NCBI RefSeq assembly: GCF_011397635.1
Contig: NC_064772.1
Coordinates: forward strand, 15,887,035-15,951,034
From: Epinephelus fuscoguttatus
Taxonomy: Eukaryota; Chordata; Actinopteri; Perciformes; Serranidae
DNA: 64,000 nucleotides
Direction: 5' to 3'
Part shown: one piece after another, positions 46,501-61,500 of the stretch
Numbering within the stretch: the first letter of the stretch is position 1
Layout: each line of letters starts with the position of its first letter
Made by a program: the position numbers and the translations under genes
Notes under the pieces: generated by a model
The model's database searches: none
Told to the model about the DNA's origin: nothing
Seen by the model: the letters and a program-made list of their open reading frames with translations, nothing else

Positions 46501-49500
46501 CTTTAAGGACCCTGAAAACACACTTTTCAAACAGCTTCTTATGAGTGATGAGGTCCTACTTGAATGCACAATGCTCTACCAAAGTAAATTGGAGATTTCT
46601 GTATGATTTGTTGTGTGTACTCAGATTAGTTGTCTGAAGTGGGTGTCTGAATTTTCAGTAACAGTTGTGTGGGGTTGTTTGCTTATGTTGGAATCAAAAC
46701 AAATCTGATCAAAACACATTTACACAAACTGTATAAGCTGAGTTTCTGAGTGTTTAAAGGAACAGTTCAACATTTTGGGAAATCTGCTAATTTGCTTTTA
46801 ACAGTACCACTCATGTCTGTAATTATAAAGCTACAGCCAGCAGCTGGTTAGCTTAGCTTAGCATTAAGACTGGAAATAGGTGGCAAGTGCGAGCCTGGCT
46901 CTGTCCCAAGGAGAGAAAATCCACCCTCCAGTAAAAATGACAAATTTTAATGGGGTTATGTGCTGGACCTCTTTTTCCTGGAGTCTCCACAGGTTCCCTG
47001 GCAACCTCACTATGATGAAAAGACAGGAAGTTACGGCTCCCAGCCAAGAAATGGCAAAAAACTCCCGTAACCGCAACTTGTTTTTTATACAACAGATTTT
47101 GTATGGATAAAACAAACAATTTAATATGCCGATAAGCTTTAGAGGTGCAAATAATGCTCTCCTTAAACCAAATGACTTTTCAAGCAATTTTACCATTGCA
47201 AACAAATTTCCAGAGTCAAGAGGACAAAATCCTAAATGTAAAGTGTGTATATAGATGGTTTATTTTTATAGATTAAACTGATGCTGATTAACAAGAATGC
47301 TGTCGATATATGACGCCTTTGATCTTGTGTTCTACAGTTGTGTGTCTTCATGGACACATAAGTTATTGTTAATATGTCATATTTCTTTAAGGGAGTTCGG
47401 CGTAATATTTTCCTCCAGGAGCAGAATGGGAAATAATCTCAAAAGGAATCTGCAAATAGTGATGCTGCAAGACCCCTAGTCACATTGTCTTTAGATGTGC
47501 AGGGGTGTCAGGTTTTAGTCTTTTAGAATATCTTAAATGCCTCTGGTGTATGGCAGGCATGATCTTGTGTCCCAAATGACTATTGTGTTAACTCTTAACA
47601 GTGCCAAAGATTTTCATGGACTTTGAAAGAACATTCATATAACTTTGAGCACTGAAAGTAATGATTTACTAAATTTTTAGACTGCAGGATGTTGTTACCG
47701 CCCAAAGACACTCAGCGTCAGCTGATTTACTATTCATTAACTTACAGAATAAAAGGCTTCTTCAAAGACCAGCAGAGGTCCAGAGAAGCCCACAACAAGC
47801 AGCGGCTGCGCTCCGAGCAAACAGAAGACCACACCCTGCACTGCCGTCGACACAATCAGCTCAGAAACACCAATCAGACCCTCCGTCTTCTCACCTGGCA
47901 ACAGAACACAAATTAACACTGTAATGAACACCAACATGGTTTAAAGGTTTCTCAAAAGATCATCAAGTGAACCAGTGAGACAAAACGTGAAGGGGGTTTG
48001 ACATATGAGACGATAAACTGTGAACTGACAGTAACTCGACTCCTGCTTTCCCGCGTGTAACTTACCCAGTAGTCCTCCAAATGTTATGGCTGGAGAGAGA
48101 GCAGCAAAGTAGATAAAGATAACAGCAGCCATGCACTGACTGTTCAGGGCGTCCTTGAAGTCACTGACATACTTTGGGTAACGGCGCCGCACGTCTCGTA
48201 TCAGCCCGCCAAAGGGGCGTCCTGTGCGCTCTAAAGGATCGTCTGACTTTTTCAAGGGTGTGAGGAGTGCCTCTGTGCAACAGAAAAGACCAGGTTGTTA
48301 ATTACAATACCAGGAAGTGACATAACAACAAGAGATATTTGATATATTACCTTTTTCTTCAAGGCTTTTAGGCTCTTTGGCCAGTTTGACCCCCTGCTCC
48401 TCCCTCTTGCGCAGCATCTCCCTCTGAAAGCGAGCAACAGAGCGCAGCAGCTCATCGCCTCCCATCTCTGATGGCGGCAGCACGATGCTGCAGTCCAGGA
48501 AGCTGTTAATGGCGTTCAGTAGATCCTGCCTGTCATCCGCTAGGTAAGCTGCCTCATGGAATTGCTGCATGGCGATTCAGATATAAACAAATTTAACAAA
48601 TAAAACACGACTCTTTATTTCTCTTCTAGTTGTTTATCTCTGGTTTGCAGGTCTGTCTGCAGGTTTATGGGGCAACAATCCATTTTATTTCTTTGTCCCT
48701 TCTATTCTGGTCACAAACTGGCCAATAAATTGACATTTAATAGCCCCAAGAGATGAGTAAGTGAATTTCCATGAATAACTGAGGACGATTGGTGTTGAAG
48801 GTGTAAGACAGTACTCCCCTTCATGTTTCATTGGAATGCTCTGTGATTAAGTCTTTACGGGAAAATATACCGAATTATGTGGAAGTGTATTGTGTGATTC
48901 CTCTAATGCATCTGGGTTAAATCAAACATAAGACATATGTCATATATAGGTCTTTTGCTAATGATCAGACTGGTTCTTAGAGGATATGCTGTCATTAAAC
49001 TACAGGTTGCATTTGTTGACGTCATGAGATATTGTCATTATAAATGATCAAGAAAAGTGTAATTCTTTTTCCAAATTCCTTTATAACTTCTGTTACACCC
49101 TAAGGGAACACATTTAATTATTATGAACAATTATGGTTCCAAGTGTGTGACAACATTATTAAAAGGTTCCCTACAGAGACAGACATTTTGTTTAAGAGTA
49201 AGATCATCTTTCTTTAACCAGAACACTCTTCATTAAAATTGACAGACACAAAATAAAACTAAGAAAAGCCGTCTTGGTTTGTTTTTCTACTGTTCCAACA
49301 ATCATCAGCTCTGGTTTGGAAGAAATAAACACTTAATTCCCCTACTTAGGTATGAAAATATGCTAACTCTATACATGCTAATATAACTGTTTATTTAAAT
49401 GGAGTCTGGTGGATTTGGTGTTGGAGATTTCAGAGCAAAAAGGATCTTATTCTTTAAAAAAAAAAAAAGGTCTATCTCTATAGGGATCCTTTCCATAATG

Positions 49501-52500
49501 TTGTCAGACACTTGGAATATTTGGAGCTTGTTGCTAGCTAAACAAGCACTCTAAGTGGATGTTAATTAATGGTGCGAACATGCTCCAAGTGATTACATTG
49601 CAGCCTGTTTCTTGGCTCCAGCACTGTTGGTCAATACTGGGCCGATTTCAAGAATTGTTGTTCGCATTAGTCATATAGATATGATCATTTCTGAGGGGAA
49701 AAAAATACATATTTGGCTTCATTCTCAGCAACAGGGTGTGTCTCATTTATGTGGGTAAACTTTTATGTAACTAAAATGTGGTTTGGGTTTTCTATCGACA
49801 CCTCACTCACCTTGTCAGACATGAGTGTGGAGATGGAGCGTCCTATCTGGTGATAGTCCATGCTGGTGGTAGGGGGTCCCAGCAGGACGAAGAGAAACCT
49901 GACCGGCACAGGGACCTCAAGGACAGACTCCAGCAGCACTGCCTCCTGCAGTCGCACAAACGCCATGGTGGGCTGCTCCAGGAAGTCCACACTGCCTGGA
50001 AAATGGTGGAACATGAGAGTCATCATACAGACAGTTCACAACAAAACTGATTCTAATGTGTGTGGTTTTCAAGGCTTCAGAAGGAGATAACTCACCCACA
50101 AGGACAACAGTGGCCTCAGCATTTTCAGGAATCTTCTCCAGCAGCTTCAGCTCGTGTTTGGATTTGGACCGTTGCATACCGGGCACCAATGTCGGCTCCT
50201 TCTGCTGCAAATGTAAAGCAACACAATGAGTTAAATCAGGATAATGAAGAATACTTGTAACTTTTGAAATCACTTCAGACTCACCTGTAACTCATTCTTC
50301 TCTACGTCAATGCGCGTTTCTGTGTCCCCCGTAGCGTGGATGGTGCCCATGAGCGGGTCGGTCACCGACGGTTCTGGCTGATGGGTGTGATTGGCACTAT
50401 GGTGATGTGTAATCAGGCTGCCCAGACTGGCTGCAGAGATGTTCCTGGGGAAAGGGCTACTGTGCTCTTTCTCATCGCTCGGGTGACTAGGGGAGGCAGG
50501 GAGAGGAAGCGAGAGGGTGAGCATGAGGAAGAGAGGCAGTGACCAGGCATGAAGCCACCTAGTAGCAGGAAGTGTGCAACAGTGAGAGAAAGGTCAGTTT
50601 AATTAGTATTTATCCTCATAATTACCAGTGTATTCATAAAGGGGACGTAATAGCTGTTGTGACATTCACGGGTTTGTGGACTACCACTATGAAGCTTCGA
50701 GTTTGGCCTTTTGGCCTTTGCTATCTTGTTTTTTAGGCCAAAAGTGACTTGGGGTCCTTTTCTTATGCTAACTTATGTTACCCCCCATCCTTTCTGGAAT
50801 TCCCCCTCTGCCATTAGGAAGGATCTTCAAATCCTTTAAATGCACATCAACAAGACAATAAGTGAGGAGAGAGGAGGCTCCTAGAGGGGCTTAGAGCAAG
50901 GAAACATAAGTGTATCCAACACATAAGTCTTTTATCAAGTGGCGTGACGTAAAAATGCACACCGCCACATGTGGCACAGTAACTGACATTGCTAAGACTG
51001 ACGCTATGGAACCGAAGATTGCTCATTTAGCAGCTTCAGTTCCTCCATCCTCACATTACTTCCTTGCATCTCTCACATCCTCGCTGAAAGGAGCTCAGAC
51101 GTGAGGAAGAGACATAATTGGAGAAGCAAGGAGCCATGTTAGCATAATGAAAAGAACCCCATATTTGGATGAGAGGGTGGAGCTGGGGAGGATACGCCTC
51201 CATCCTGACTGACAGGTCGCTGTAATAGCAACTTACCAATTTAATCAAAATGGGACCATAATTTACAAAATGAACATCATACAGTATTGCAGAAGACTTG
51301 AAACTAGCTATTAAAACCATAAACGCATTAGGAAAATGTTTATTGAGGTAATAAATCTTGTGGGAAGCAGGGCCCTTTTCCTTATAGACTTCTATACAAT
51401 GTGACCTCTTTTTGCAACCAGTGGAGACGCCCCCTGCTGGCCATTATAAAGAATGCAAGTTTAAGGCTATTCCACATTGGCTTCACCACACAAACCTCAC
51501 TGTCTGTGGTTTGAATCCAAGACTTTTATTGCATGTCATCCCCATCTCTTTCTATCAATATTTCCTAACTGTGTCTCAACTGAAACTGAATTAAAGGCAA
51601 AAATACTCTTAAAGCTAGTACAATCCAATAGTACAATCACACCATCATATACAGCTGTGGTTTGGCTGTTTAACCCTTAAAATGGATAAATGTCCACTCG
51701 TGACCTCATCACAGATTATAGCCTTAGTGTTGAACTGAGCAAAAGAGATTCCCTCTCAGATTGAGAGAGGCCTAAAAAAGTGAGTAGGTACCAAGGTCCA
51801 GATAAATTGCTTTTACTAATTTATATCAGAGGGTCCATTTGTTTTGGAGAGGAGGAGGCCTCTGGGAGGATTTCAGCTCCAGGTGAAGACCTCCTGTACG
51901 TTTGGATCTTAAGTTATCAAAAAGAAAAGGAAACCTCCTGAACAAAGGACACTGAGGGAATTCTAACCTGGAGAAGTTTGAGTTTGTTGCAATCTGCAAT
52001 CCTCACCACAAGATGCCACTAAATCCCCCTAAATCTTACACACTGTCTCTTTAACTTTGGACATCCACAGAGAGGTCCTGACTCAAAGGTTAGTTACCAG
52101 TACTAAGTGTGTTTGTGAAGAGAGTTGTTAATTTATTACCAAGTACCAAGATATTTGTCGTTTCAAAATAACTTTCCAGCCTGTACTCTGACATTACAGC
52201 GACTAAACAATTTATGTTCTAAAACACTGTTTACAAACTGAAAGAGCAAATGACGAGATAGAAGTAATATTTTGATTAAACTTTCCTCCTGCCATATCCT
52301 TGGAGGAAAGAAATAAATCTATCACTAAGGCTGGAATCCCCTTAATGGATTACTTAAGAGCCTCTTAGAGGGAAATCACTGGCTGTTTGAAGCAGTCTGG
52401 TGCTGATGGTCACCTGTGTTTCAGCAGCAGGGCCCTCAGGACATTGGCTCGGTCCTCAGCTTTGATCTGGTCAGAAATAATCATCTGCTCCACCACCTGG

Positions 52501-55500
52501 TGGGCGATGCCAGGCAGGGTCTTCTGGTCCAGGTCCAGCAGCACTGCGCCTGTGGACGCACACATACCGAGCTCAGTGATCTGTGAACTGCACTGCTGAC
52601 TTTTAGGCTTAAAAAGCAGCCACAATTAACTCCATCTCTTACCGTGCGAGATGGTCTTTCGGAGCTCCAGCAAACTGCGGAAAGACAGCGAGGCCACGTG
52701 AGGTTTCCCCCAGCGGTCGGTCTCCTCCTCCACATCCTCCTCAAACTTGATCCATCGAGCCGTCTCCTTCCACTGCATCTCCTGGTTCTTGTCCATAGTC
52801 AGCTCATTCAGCTCCACAAACACCTGGAGGCACATGCAGGTGTAGGTGAGATACAGAGGGAACATTCATACTGTCCACACAAAATGACATGCACTTTCAA
52901 CACGTGCCAAATACTTAACTCAATAGCCAAGGCATTTTGTGTTTTAGCAGCTGATACACCCAAACTGCTTTAGTGGTGGAAATTTCTAGGAGCATTCTGC
53001 ACTTCAACAGAAAACAGACTCCATGCTTACCGGTTTATTTAAATTCACTCAACACACAAAAGAGAAATCTCGTTCATGTTATCACCCCACATTTTACTTG
53101 CACAGAAACACAGAAAAAGAACCAATTAATACTAAAAAGTCACAACAGTGATCATATCTTCAACGATCTTCAGCTCTCTCAGGATCAAATATCTGTTAAC
53201 AGGTTATTAATTGAACACCATGCTGGTCAGTGACAATCCCGCGTGAGATGAAGACTTTAAGACAGGCTGGAAAACACTCCCTGCATTTGTCGTCTGCTGC
53301 TGCATGCCTGTGAAATCACGCTCACACGGAGCAAACCTGACTCTGGCTGGTCACCCAGCCTCACCTTCTTGTACTCAGCCATTTCACCGTAGTACGTGTC
53401 CAGCAGGACGCCTCCGAGCCGTGAGGCAGAGCGGTACAGAATCACCGGCAATGGCTGGAGGAGCGAGACGGTGCAGGAGAAGACTCAAACACTGATACGG
53501 CCGACAGCAGAACAGAGGACGGGACCCTCACTCTCACACACATACCCAACACAGGTAACTCTTCCTCATCACATACACCTGACAGGGACCTGTTGTTTAC
53601 CCTAGACTGCTGGGGGCTCAGATAGAGCTGTGTGTGAGAATGTGTGTGTGTTAATAAAACATAGCTCTCCCTCTCTCCGGAGCTCCCAGTGTCCGGTTAC
53701 CTGTGCTTCTCTCTCCTGTCTTTTTTCTTTTCCGTGTGTGAAAGGAAAGAACTCATTCATTCATTTTTAATTGTCTCCTTCCCTCTCTGTCCCTGTCACA
53801 AAAGGGACAAGGCAGTGCTAAATTTGAGTGAGGGAAAGAGGGGAAAACATTTCCCAGGATTTGCTATGATTTATAGTTACATTTTGAAACAGAAATGGTA
53901 GCCTGAAGTAAAAAGAAAAGGATAACTAAAGTTTTTTTTAACTTTCTCAAATTGCAACTGAATTAAAAAACAACCCAGTCAGTCATTTTTCAGACCAAAT
54001 AAACAAGTTTTTCATTCATATACTTGCAGAAATTCACAGTGATTATTGTACATCACATTCAGGCCTGTTTTATATTTCTTTTGAAACAAATGTTCCTTGG
54101 GTAAAATAAAAATAATAAATAAATAAAAATAAAACGGCATCAGAAACCATAAATAGGTGAAGACTTTTTTCTGATTTGGGGGTTTTAAATAATGCTGAAA
54201 TAATTAGTTGATTAATAAATAATTTAATCAACAACAACAAAAAACTTGTCTGTATATATTATAGTAAATTTAATATTTTCAGGATTTGGATTCAGACAAT
54301 TTCTGACATTTTATAGGCTAACCAAGAGCTTGTCAATACGGAGAAATCAAATATGACAATATTTTTTTTTTACCAACTACCTCAATCCACATTGGGACAA
54401 TATTGTACGGTCGACTATTGGTGCTTTCATGAGTATTTACACAATGAGATTTTTAATAAACAATCATCAGTATTGTGGATATAATGGCTAAGTTGGAAAA
54501 AGCAAATAATACAGCAGCTAGAACAGTCTGGAAAGTTCAGAAAATGACATCACTTTACTGTAATGCAGCCTTTAAATACAGGAAAATACAACACTTATGA
54601 TAATATCCAAAATCTAACACAATATCTAGTCTCATATCATGATATTGATTTAATATTGATATACTGCCTGGCCCTAAGCTGAAGGATTAATCATGAGTCA
54701 TGAGTTGCATATTTTGCAGTCCAAACGTTTGATTGCGGTCAGTTAATTGCAAAAATTATTGATAGATTTATTAAGCATGAAAATTGTCCTTGATTCTTGT
54801 TTATCTTAGGATCAGGGATTGTGTCGTAAGTGTTACAAAAACTCAAATATTCTACCCCAGTCATTTACAACAGTAATAGTACATATTTCAGGAATTACTT
54901 CACCCACAAAATGATATTTACTCACCCAGTGTTACGTTTAATTTGGAAGGAAAACTGAGAAAATTCCTTATGAAGTAAAGTCATACGGGTCCACGTGTTT
55001 ACCAGCAACAAAACTCCATCAAAACATCTGCTTATAAACCCGCATACAACTCGAGCAGTATAACCCAAGTCTGATTTGTTCTTCCCAAACACTTGCATAT
55101 CTGTTAAAATCCTACTATTCAAAACAAATCAGCATGAATAATCTCACGCTAGAATGAGAAGTGTACCTGACCAAGCAAGTGTGTTTGTACTACGCTCAAT
55201 GGAATACATTAGCAGAGTTAAGAAACACAAAAACATGTGCGCTTGCCAGGTCACGCTACTCGTATGCTAAAGTGTTTTAAGAAGTCGTATGTGTTTGGGC
55301 AGTGCTGAGCACCAACTGGATAAATGAGACTTTGATTATACTGCTTGTGTTGTGTGAGTTTGTAAACTGATAGTTATGATGTTATTTAACGTGGACCCTT
55401 GTGACTTCAATTCGTCAATAATTTTCTTCATTTTTGGATTCTGCATTCATCATTGAGACATGCAAGAAAAACAAAGCTTTCTTTACAAACTCTACATAAC

Positions 55501-58500
55501 ACTGGCTGAGTAATTTATATATAAATTATCATTTTGTGAGTGAAGTTTTCCTTTAATTAGGTACTGCTGAGGCTAAAACCAGGGAACATAATCAAACTCA
55601 GCATGGCATTAATTGACAGGTGTCCTGCTGGAGAGGATGGATGACAAGTGAGCACTGTAATGTCTCACCTCATGTGGGGTCCGGTCCTGCTTGCGGCTGC
55701 GAGTGGTCGGCTCTTTGTGGTCCTTGCCGATGTGCACCACTTGTCCCTTGGTGCTCTTTCTGACCAGGTGTCTGCGCACGCCGGGAACATCTTCAAAACG
55801 ATGACCTGGTGGAAAAGTAGAGAAGTGTGAGATGTGTTGATGAGACTTTAAACATCAGACACCCTCAAACACTAATTTTAACCAAAATCAAACAGCATAC
55901 AGAATTCAATTAACATATCCAAACAATGTTACTTAAAATAAAAACCCAAAACAGAACACAGGCTGCGTGATTTTACAGTCCTATTTTGTGCTTCTGCAGC
56001 TTTCAGCGTGATGCACACGTTGACCTTGGACCCCAAGTTCAAATCTCAGCCCACAAAGTCACAGAGGGCCAGGCCACTTTGCTTTTGTCTGTGGTCCCAT
56101 AGCTAGGAGTCGAGTTACGCAGGCTGGCAGCACACCAGGCATGTGAAAAGGATGTGGAGAGAGACACCGGATGGCACAGACACGATACTGCGAGTAGGAA
56201 TTGTCCGATCAGGTGTTAAGAGTTGAAAGATCAAGAAAACTCTGCTGATTCACTCAACTAGAATACAAAATCTTACTGTAACAAGCATGTGATCTGCTCT
56301 TCCCAAAACCACAACAGGTCCAGAAATAAGTGACATTCCCTTCGAGAATACCTTACCTTGATCAGAGCTCCTATATCCTATGAAACAAACAGTGATGCTT
56401 TTATGGTTCTTCATCAATGTTTTAACTCATTATGCAAAAACAAGGCAGTCACTGCATGTTAAAAAAAGTAGTATTTGTCCAAATGAGAAGATTTTCAGCT
56501 GCTCATTCTATCCTTACTTCAACTTCTACTGAGAGGGTCACTTGTCAAGTCGCCCTATGATGTCTGAGTGAGGTTTGGGGCAGACCCTGGAGTGAAATGA
56601 GTCCTGACTTGCATGCAGCTCTTGAAGGAAGAGGCGGATTTGTGGTGGGCGTAGGGCTAGTGCTGGCACAGCAGTCTGACTACGTGACACCCTCAAACTT
56701 GGAGCGTGCAACTTGTATGAGTTTTGACAAATTGGAAAAAGTTGCCATTACTTCACCGGCGCCTGACCCCGCTGAAACTATCAGAATGCATCAGTGAGGA
56801 GAGGTGTTAATTCGCTCAGGTCGGACAAAAGGGGAGGGACAGTGATCTAATAATTCCTATTGTTGAGTAGCAGCCAGACACAGAGACACTTTCCCAGGAT
56901 GATTTACGATGGCGGGAAGCAGATAAAAGAAGACACAAAGAATGAACGGTGATGGACCTTTTGGGAGGCTCGACTCTGTCATGAAGCCCCGTAATTACTA
57001 AATTTCTGGACAACATAAAGCCCATACCTCCATCCACTGCCTCCTTATTTAGCTTTCAAGTTCACTTAAGTCTTCCCCTTGTTTCATTCCACTAATGATT
57101 AAAGGTTGTGAACTGAGATCCAGGTTTCACAATTAGCCACCATGTTGGCTCGGGCCCGAGTCCAAGGGCCTCAGCTGACAGCAGGAACGGCTAATTTAAT
57201 AATGTGAGCCTGTCTGCCACACTCTCTGATAAGCTGCTGCTCTCTGTAGAGGGGTCGGCTCCCTGACGTAAATATCCCCGGCCCTTAACGCAACCCCACG
57301 CTGGGGCCAGGGGCCGGGAATGTCACAGGGCAGCAGGGAGCCGACTACAATGTAGAAGGGACTGGAGGTGGCTCCCGCGCCCTCGCCCTGATGTTTCTGG
57401 AAGAATCTGAGTATCAACAAACCCAAGACTTCACTACTGTTCTGGTCTAATCACACAGTCAAGAGGTAAATGACTTATAAAACCTGAGAGGACGAAAGTC
57501 TAAAAATACATACAAAACACCATCAGTAAGCCACACATGCAGGAGAAACTGACGATGTTGAGGCAAACCACACCTTTGGATATTTGGGAAAAATATCTGC
57601 AAGGAGTAGTAACAAAAATAGATCACAAATATCTTCTAAAATGTTGTCTGCTGCAGTAAAAAAAAAGTTACAACCAACTCATCTATTTTTTTCCAGGTAA
57701 ATAAAATGGATAATACTGTCCCTCCAGGATTTCTCAGACTTTATCTGACATTGTCACGGCCTAAAATGTCCGATTTCACACCAGCTTTTCTAAAAAATTG
57801 TGATTCATGTTGTTTTCAGAAGGTTTTTTTGCAATGAAATGCAAAACCATAAAGAAACAAGTACAATCTGTATAAAAACAACTCAAATAAATACCTTATT
57901 GTACCAGAGGCAATGCTAAACTGCAGAGCAATCTTTTACATTTCATATGAAAGAAAAATTCATTAAATCAATCCATCCAGTTAACTCAGTACCAGTCAAT
58001 ATAGCCTACGCTTCCAAACCCTGCTTAAACACCTGTATTATCACCGTCACTATCACTTATTATAACCTGGATTTCTTCACACAACACTACTGAGAACTCA
58101 TATCATCACAGTAACTCCATATAAAAGCGAAAACAGACATATGACGCAGCATTAGGGGTTTATCTCATATGAGGTGGCTGACTGTATTCCATCAAATGTC
58201 TCTTTAACAGGTATGCACTCAAGATGGCATGAAACTTCCTTTCAAAGCATTTTGAAGTCCTCCATGCAAGTTTCAATATGACCATAAAATCTGTGTGAAT
58301 TTATCTGTACTCACTCTTGATGCCGTCCAGGTCAGCAGAGGCCAGCGTCTGAGCCTCGCTCTCGTCAGTAGGGATGCGCTGGTACTTGGCCTGCTCGGTG
58401 CCCGTCATGTTGCCTGTGCGCCGGCGCTCTTGCAGGTCGTAGCCGCGGCTGGACTGCCGGGCCAGTGGTATGTGTTCAGGTGGCGCTGATGGGGAAGAGG

Positions 58501-61500
58501 GGCTGGGAGTCTCGGGTGAGGCCGGCTTACTAGGTAAAAGAAGAAAAACAAGACAAAGTTGTTGCTCAGAAATCTAGAAGCGGTAGAGGAATAGCAGTTT
58601 TGGGGTTGGGGTATTTTTTCTTGTTTTGTTTTTTAGTTGATCAAACACTTTTTTTATGAAACATTTTTCATGTGTTGCTGGAAACAAACTGCTACTGCTC
58701 TCCTTTTATCGTCTCAATCTCTTTTTTCCAGAATACTTGAATAATAGTATCTCCACACTTAAGTTGCACTGATTGGTTAGTAACCATCTTTCAACTGTGA
58801 GTTAGTTCCCTTAAATACTGCTGCTAATATCATATGCTTGCATCTTTAAGTTCAACCCCCTCAGCTAAAATATAACTGCACAGGAAAAAATATATGAAAA
58901 GTAAATCAATAAGGCGAAAAAAGATACTCGGCAGATGCACTTAAACATAATGAACTCACCGTCCTTTAAATGTCAGTTGTCCACAAAACTACTTTCTTAG
59001 TCAGTTATTTCCTCCTTAAAACAAGATATTTCATAAAACAAATCCAATGTAGCTGGGTTACTCTCCGCTTGACTGAAAACAAGCAAAAAGGTGTGTCCAC
59101 GCAGCTTTATCCCAGCTCAGATTAGACCCTCATGAAGTGAAACAGTAAATTTCATAGACGGAGCCTGGGGCTGCTGAGGTGTGTTGTGTCGTCTACAGTG
59201 ACAGGTGATATATATGGGTCTCTGAGGAGAGGATTACTTGGGTCTGTCAGATCATTCCCAGCAGGCCCACTGGATGCCTGAGACATGGTAACGTACAGTG
59301 TGTGCCTCACTGGCCAATCAAGCATACGCCTGAGCGGTCTCACCCAACCAACCAGAACGTCTGTAAGAACATTTCAACAACATGGCAAAACACACAATAA
59401 TTACAGCAGGTGGAACATGATTCTTGAAGCATGAATCCTTCACACCCCTTTTCTCTATGAGTCCGTGAAGTAGACTCGACTCACTCTGAGGAAGATGCAT
59501 CTTCAGTATCTGCTCCCACCCCAGAATGTGGTACAATATCCAGCTCACGGGCCGTGTGAGGGCTCTCTGTGCCACGTTTGGCCACTTGGTCTTCATCCGA
59601 AACAAAGAACTGTGGAGGGGATACAGACTGTAAGAAAGCTGCTAGAACTATATACCCAAAACTTTGCACAAAGGTCCAGTCCCATGCCAGATATCCTCAG
59701 CTTTAAACTCAAGCCAATAGTGCTGATGGTGGTGCTACAGCAAGCGTCTAATGTTCAAAAATTTGAAAATTCTAACAAATCAACCATATGTGCTACAACT
59801 TCATAACTTTCATCAAACTGTAGCCCCAATACCGAAACTTTTGTACATTTAAACCTATTAAAATTATGAAGTTCATCACTCTTTTTTTTTTTCAAAAACT
59901 GTAAAACTTCTTAAACCTATCTCCTCCCACAATTGACACCAAACTTGCTACAGAGCATCTTCAGACTGTCCTACAAAAACTATGTTTCTCAGATTTTTGA
60001 TTTATCAAAAATTGAGCCTACAGTGCATCAAAATGTTTGACTGTAAACGGTACTGTAAACATATACATGCAAATTCTTGCTAAATAAATCTTCAATGTTC
60101 ATGAAAAAATGAAAACATGGTAGATGATGTGTGGCAAATTTCAGAATTTTATCTCAAAAACTGAATTTCTGACAGCATTTTGAATTTTGCTCTAATGTAA
60201 ACAATTGGAGTCAATGTAAAAATGGAAATTTTAAACATCAGTTTTTCACTTATGGAGCAAATCAATCATTGTTACAAACAAATTACCAACATCTCCATGC
60301 TGTCTAGATGCAATATGTGTATTTTCAGATTTTTGTCTTAATAACTGAATTTTTTACAGTGGTTTCAAATCTGCCTTTCCATGCATGGATGGCTGCTTTC
60401 CTACACAACAGTGAATGGCTTACTCAATTTGTGAAGCCACTGTTGAGTTGATACTTGCCAGTTAGCTCAAAGTGGTAGATGACCATCTGAGGTTCCAGAG
60501 TTTGCGGAGCCTCAACTGGTGCAGAATCCACATTGTAATGAAAACATCTTCTTGTGCTTCAACTTATTGCTTAAAATTGCCTGAGTGTGACTGATCACTG
60601 TGCAGCATCTTCAAGTCTTTTTTCTGCTAGAAAATCTGCCTTCTCATGCTTGAAAATAAACCAAACTTTGCTCAAAGATCCAGTGTCAATACTTCAGTGT
60701 GAAACCACCTGAGGCTTCTCACTTTGCACATAGCTCTAGTTAAACATCAGTTTTTCACTTATGAAGCAAATCAATCATTGTTAAAATAAATTACCAACAT
60801 CTCCATGCTGTCTAGATGCAATATGTGTATTTTCAGATTTTTGTTTCGATAACTGAATTTTTTTTTACAGTGGTTTGAAATCTGCTTTTGCATGCATGGA
60901 CGGCTGCTAAACCTGCACGTCTGGCTTAGTCAGTATGTGAGGCTACACATGAACTGTCACTGACTAACTAGCTCAGTGAGATAGAAATTGATTCTTAGTC
61001 TCAGAGGTTGTGAGTTCAAGCCTCAGCTGATACAAAAGGCAGATTGTGTTGCTAAATGTCTTCCAATTCTTCTGCTTGTTGCTCAGAATTGCCTAAAAAA
61101 GCCCGGACCTGACCCATCGCTGCGCAGCAGCTATAATTATTTTAGCATTTTCACCTTTATTTGACAGATTAGAGTCAGAGCGTAAAGGGGGGAAGAGAGA
61201 GGGGAACGACATGCAACAGAGGTGCCACGGCTGAATTAAATCTGTGATGTTGCAAGTGGCAGGCACTGTAACCACTCAGCTACCAAGGCCAGAACCCTGA
61301 AGAGTTTTAATGAACTGAAGACAGAATTTGAGCCAGAGAAAAGAGGGAAAAACAATCCAATGAGGGCTCCACAGTCTTAAACATACGTAGCTGGACATAC
61401 TTATATAAACTAAGCACAAAAAGTAAGGAAATTTATGTTTGGTAGATTATTTCTTTGTTGTAACAATGCTTCTTGGCAATAAATCTTATACCACTGGTAT

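Noticed and set aside
57196-57426. 76-codon frame in the GC-rich intron patch as an extra slc4a2 exon
   Set aside because: No acceptor/donor pair with compatible phase; the open frame follows from the hairpin's base composition.
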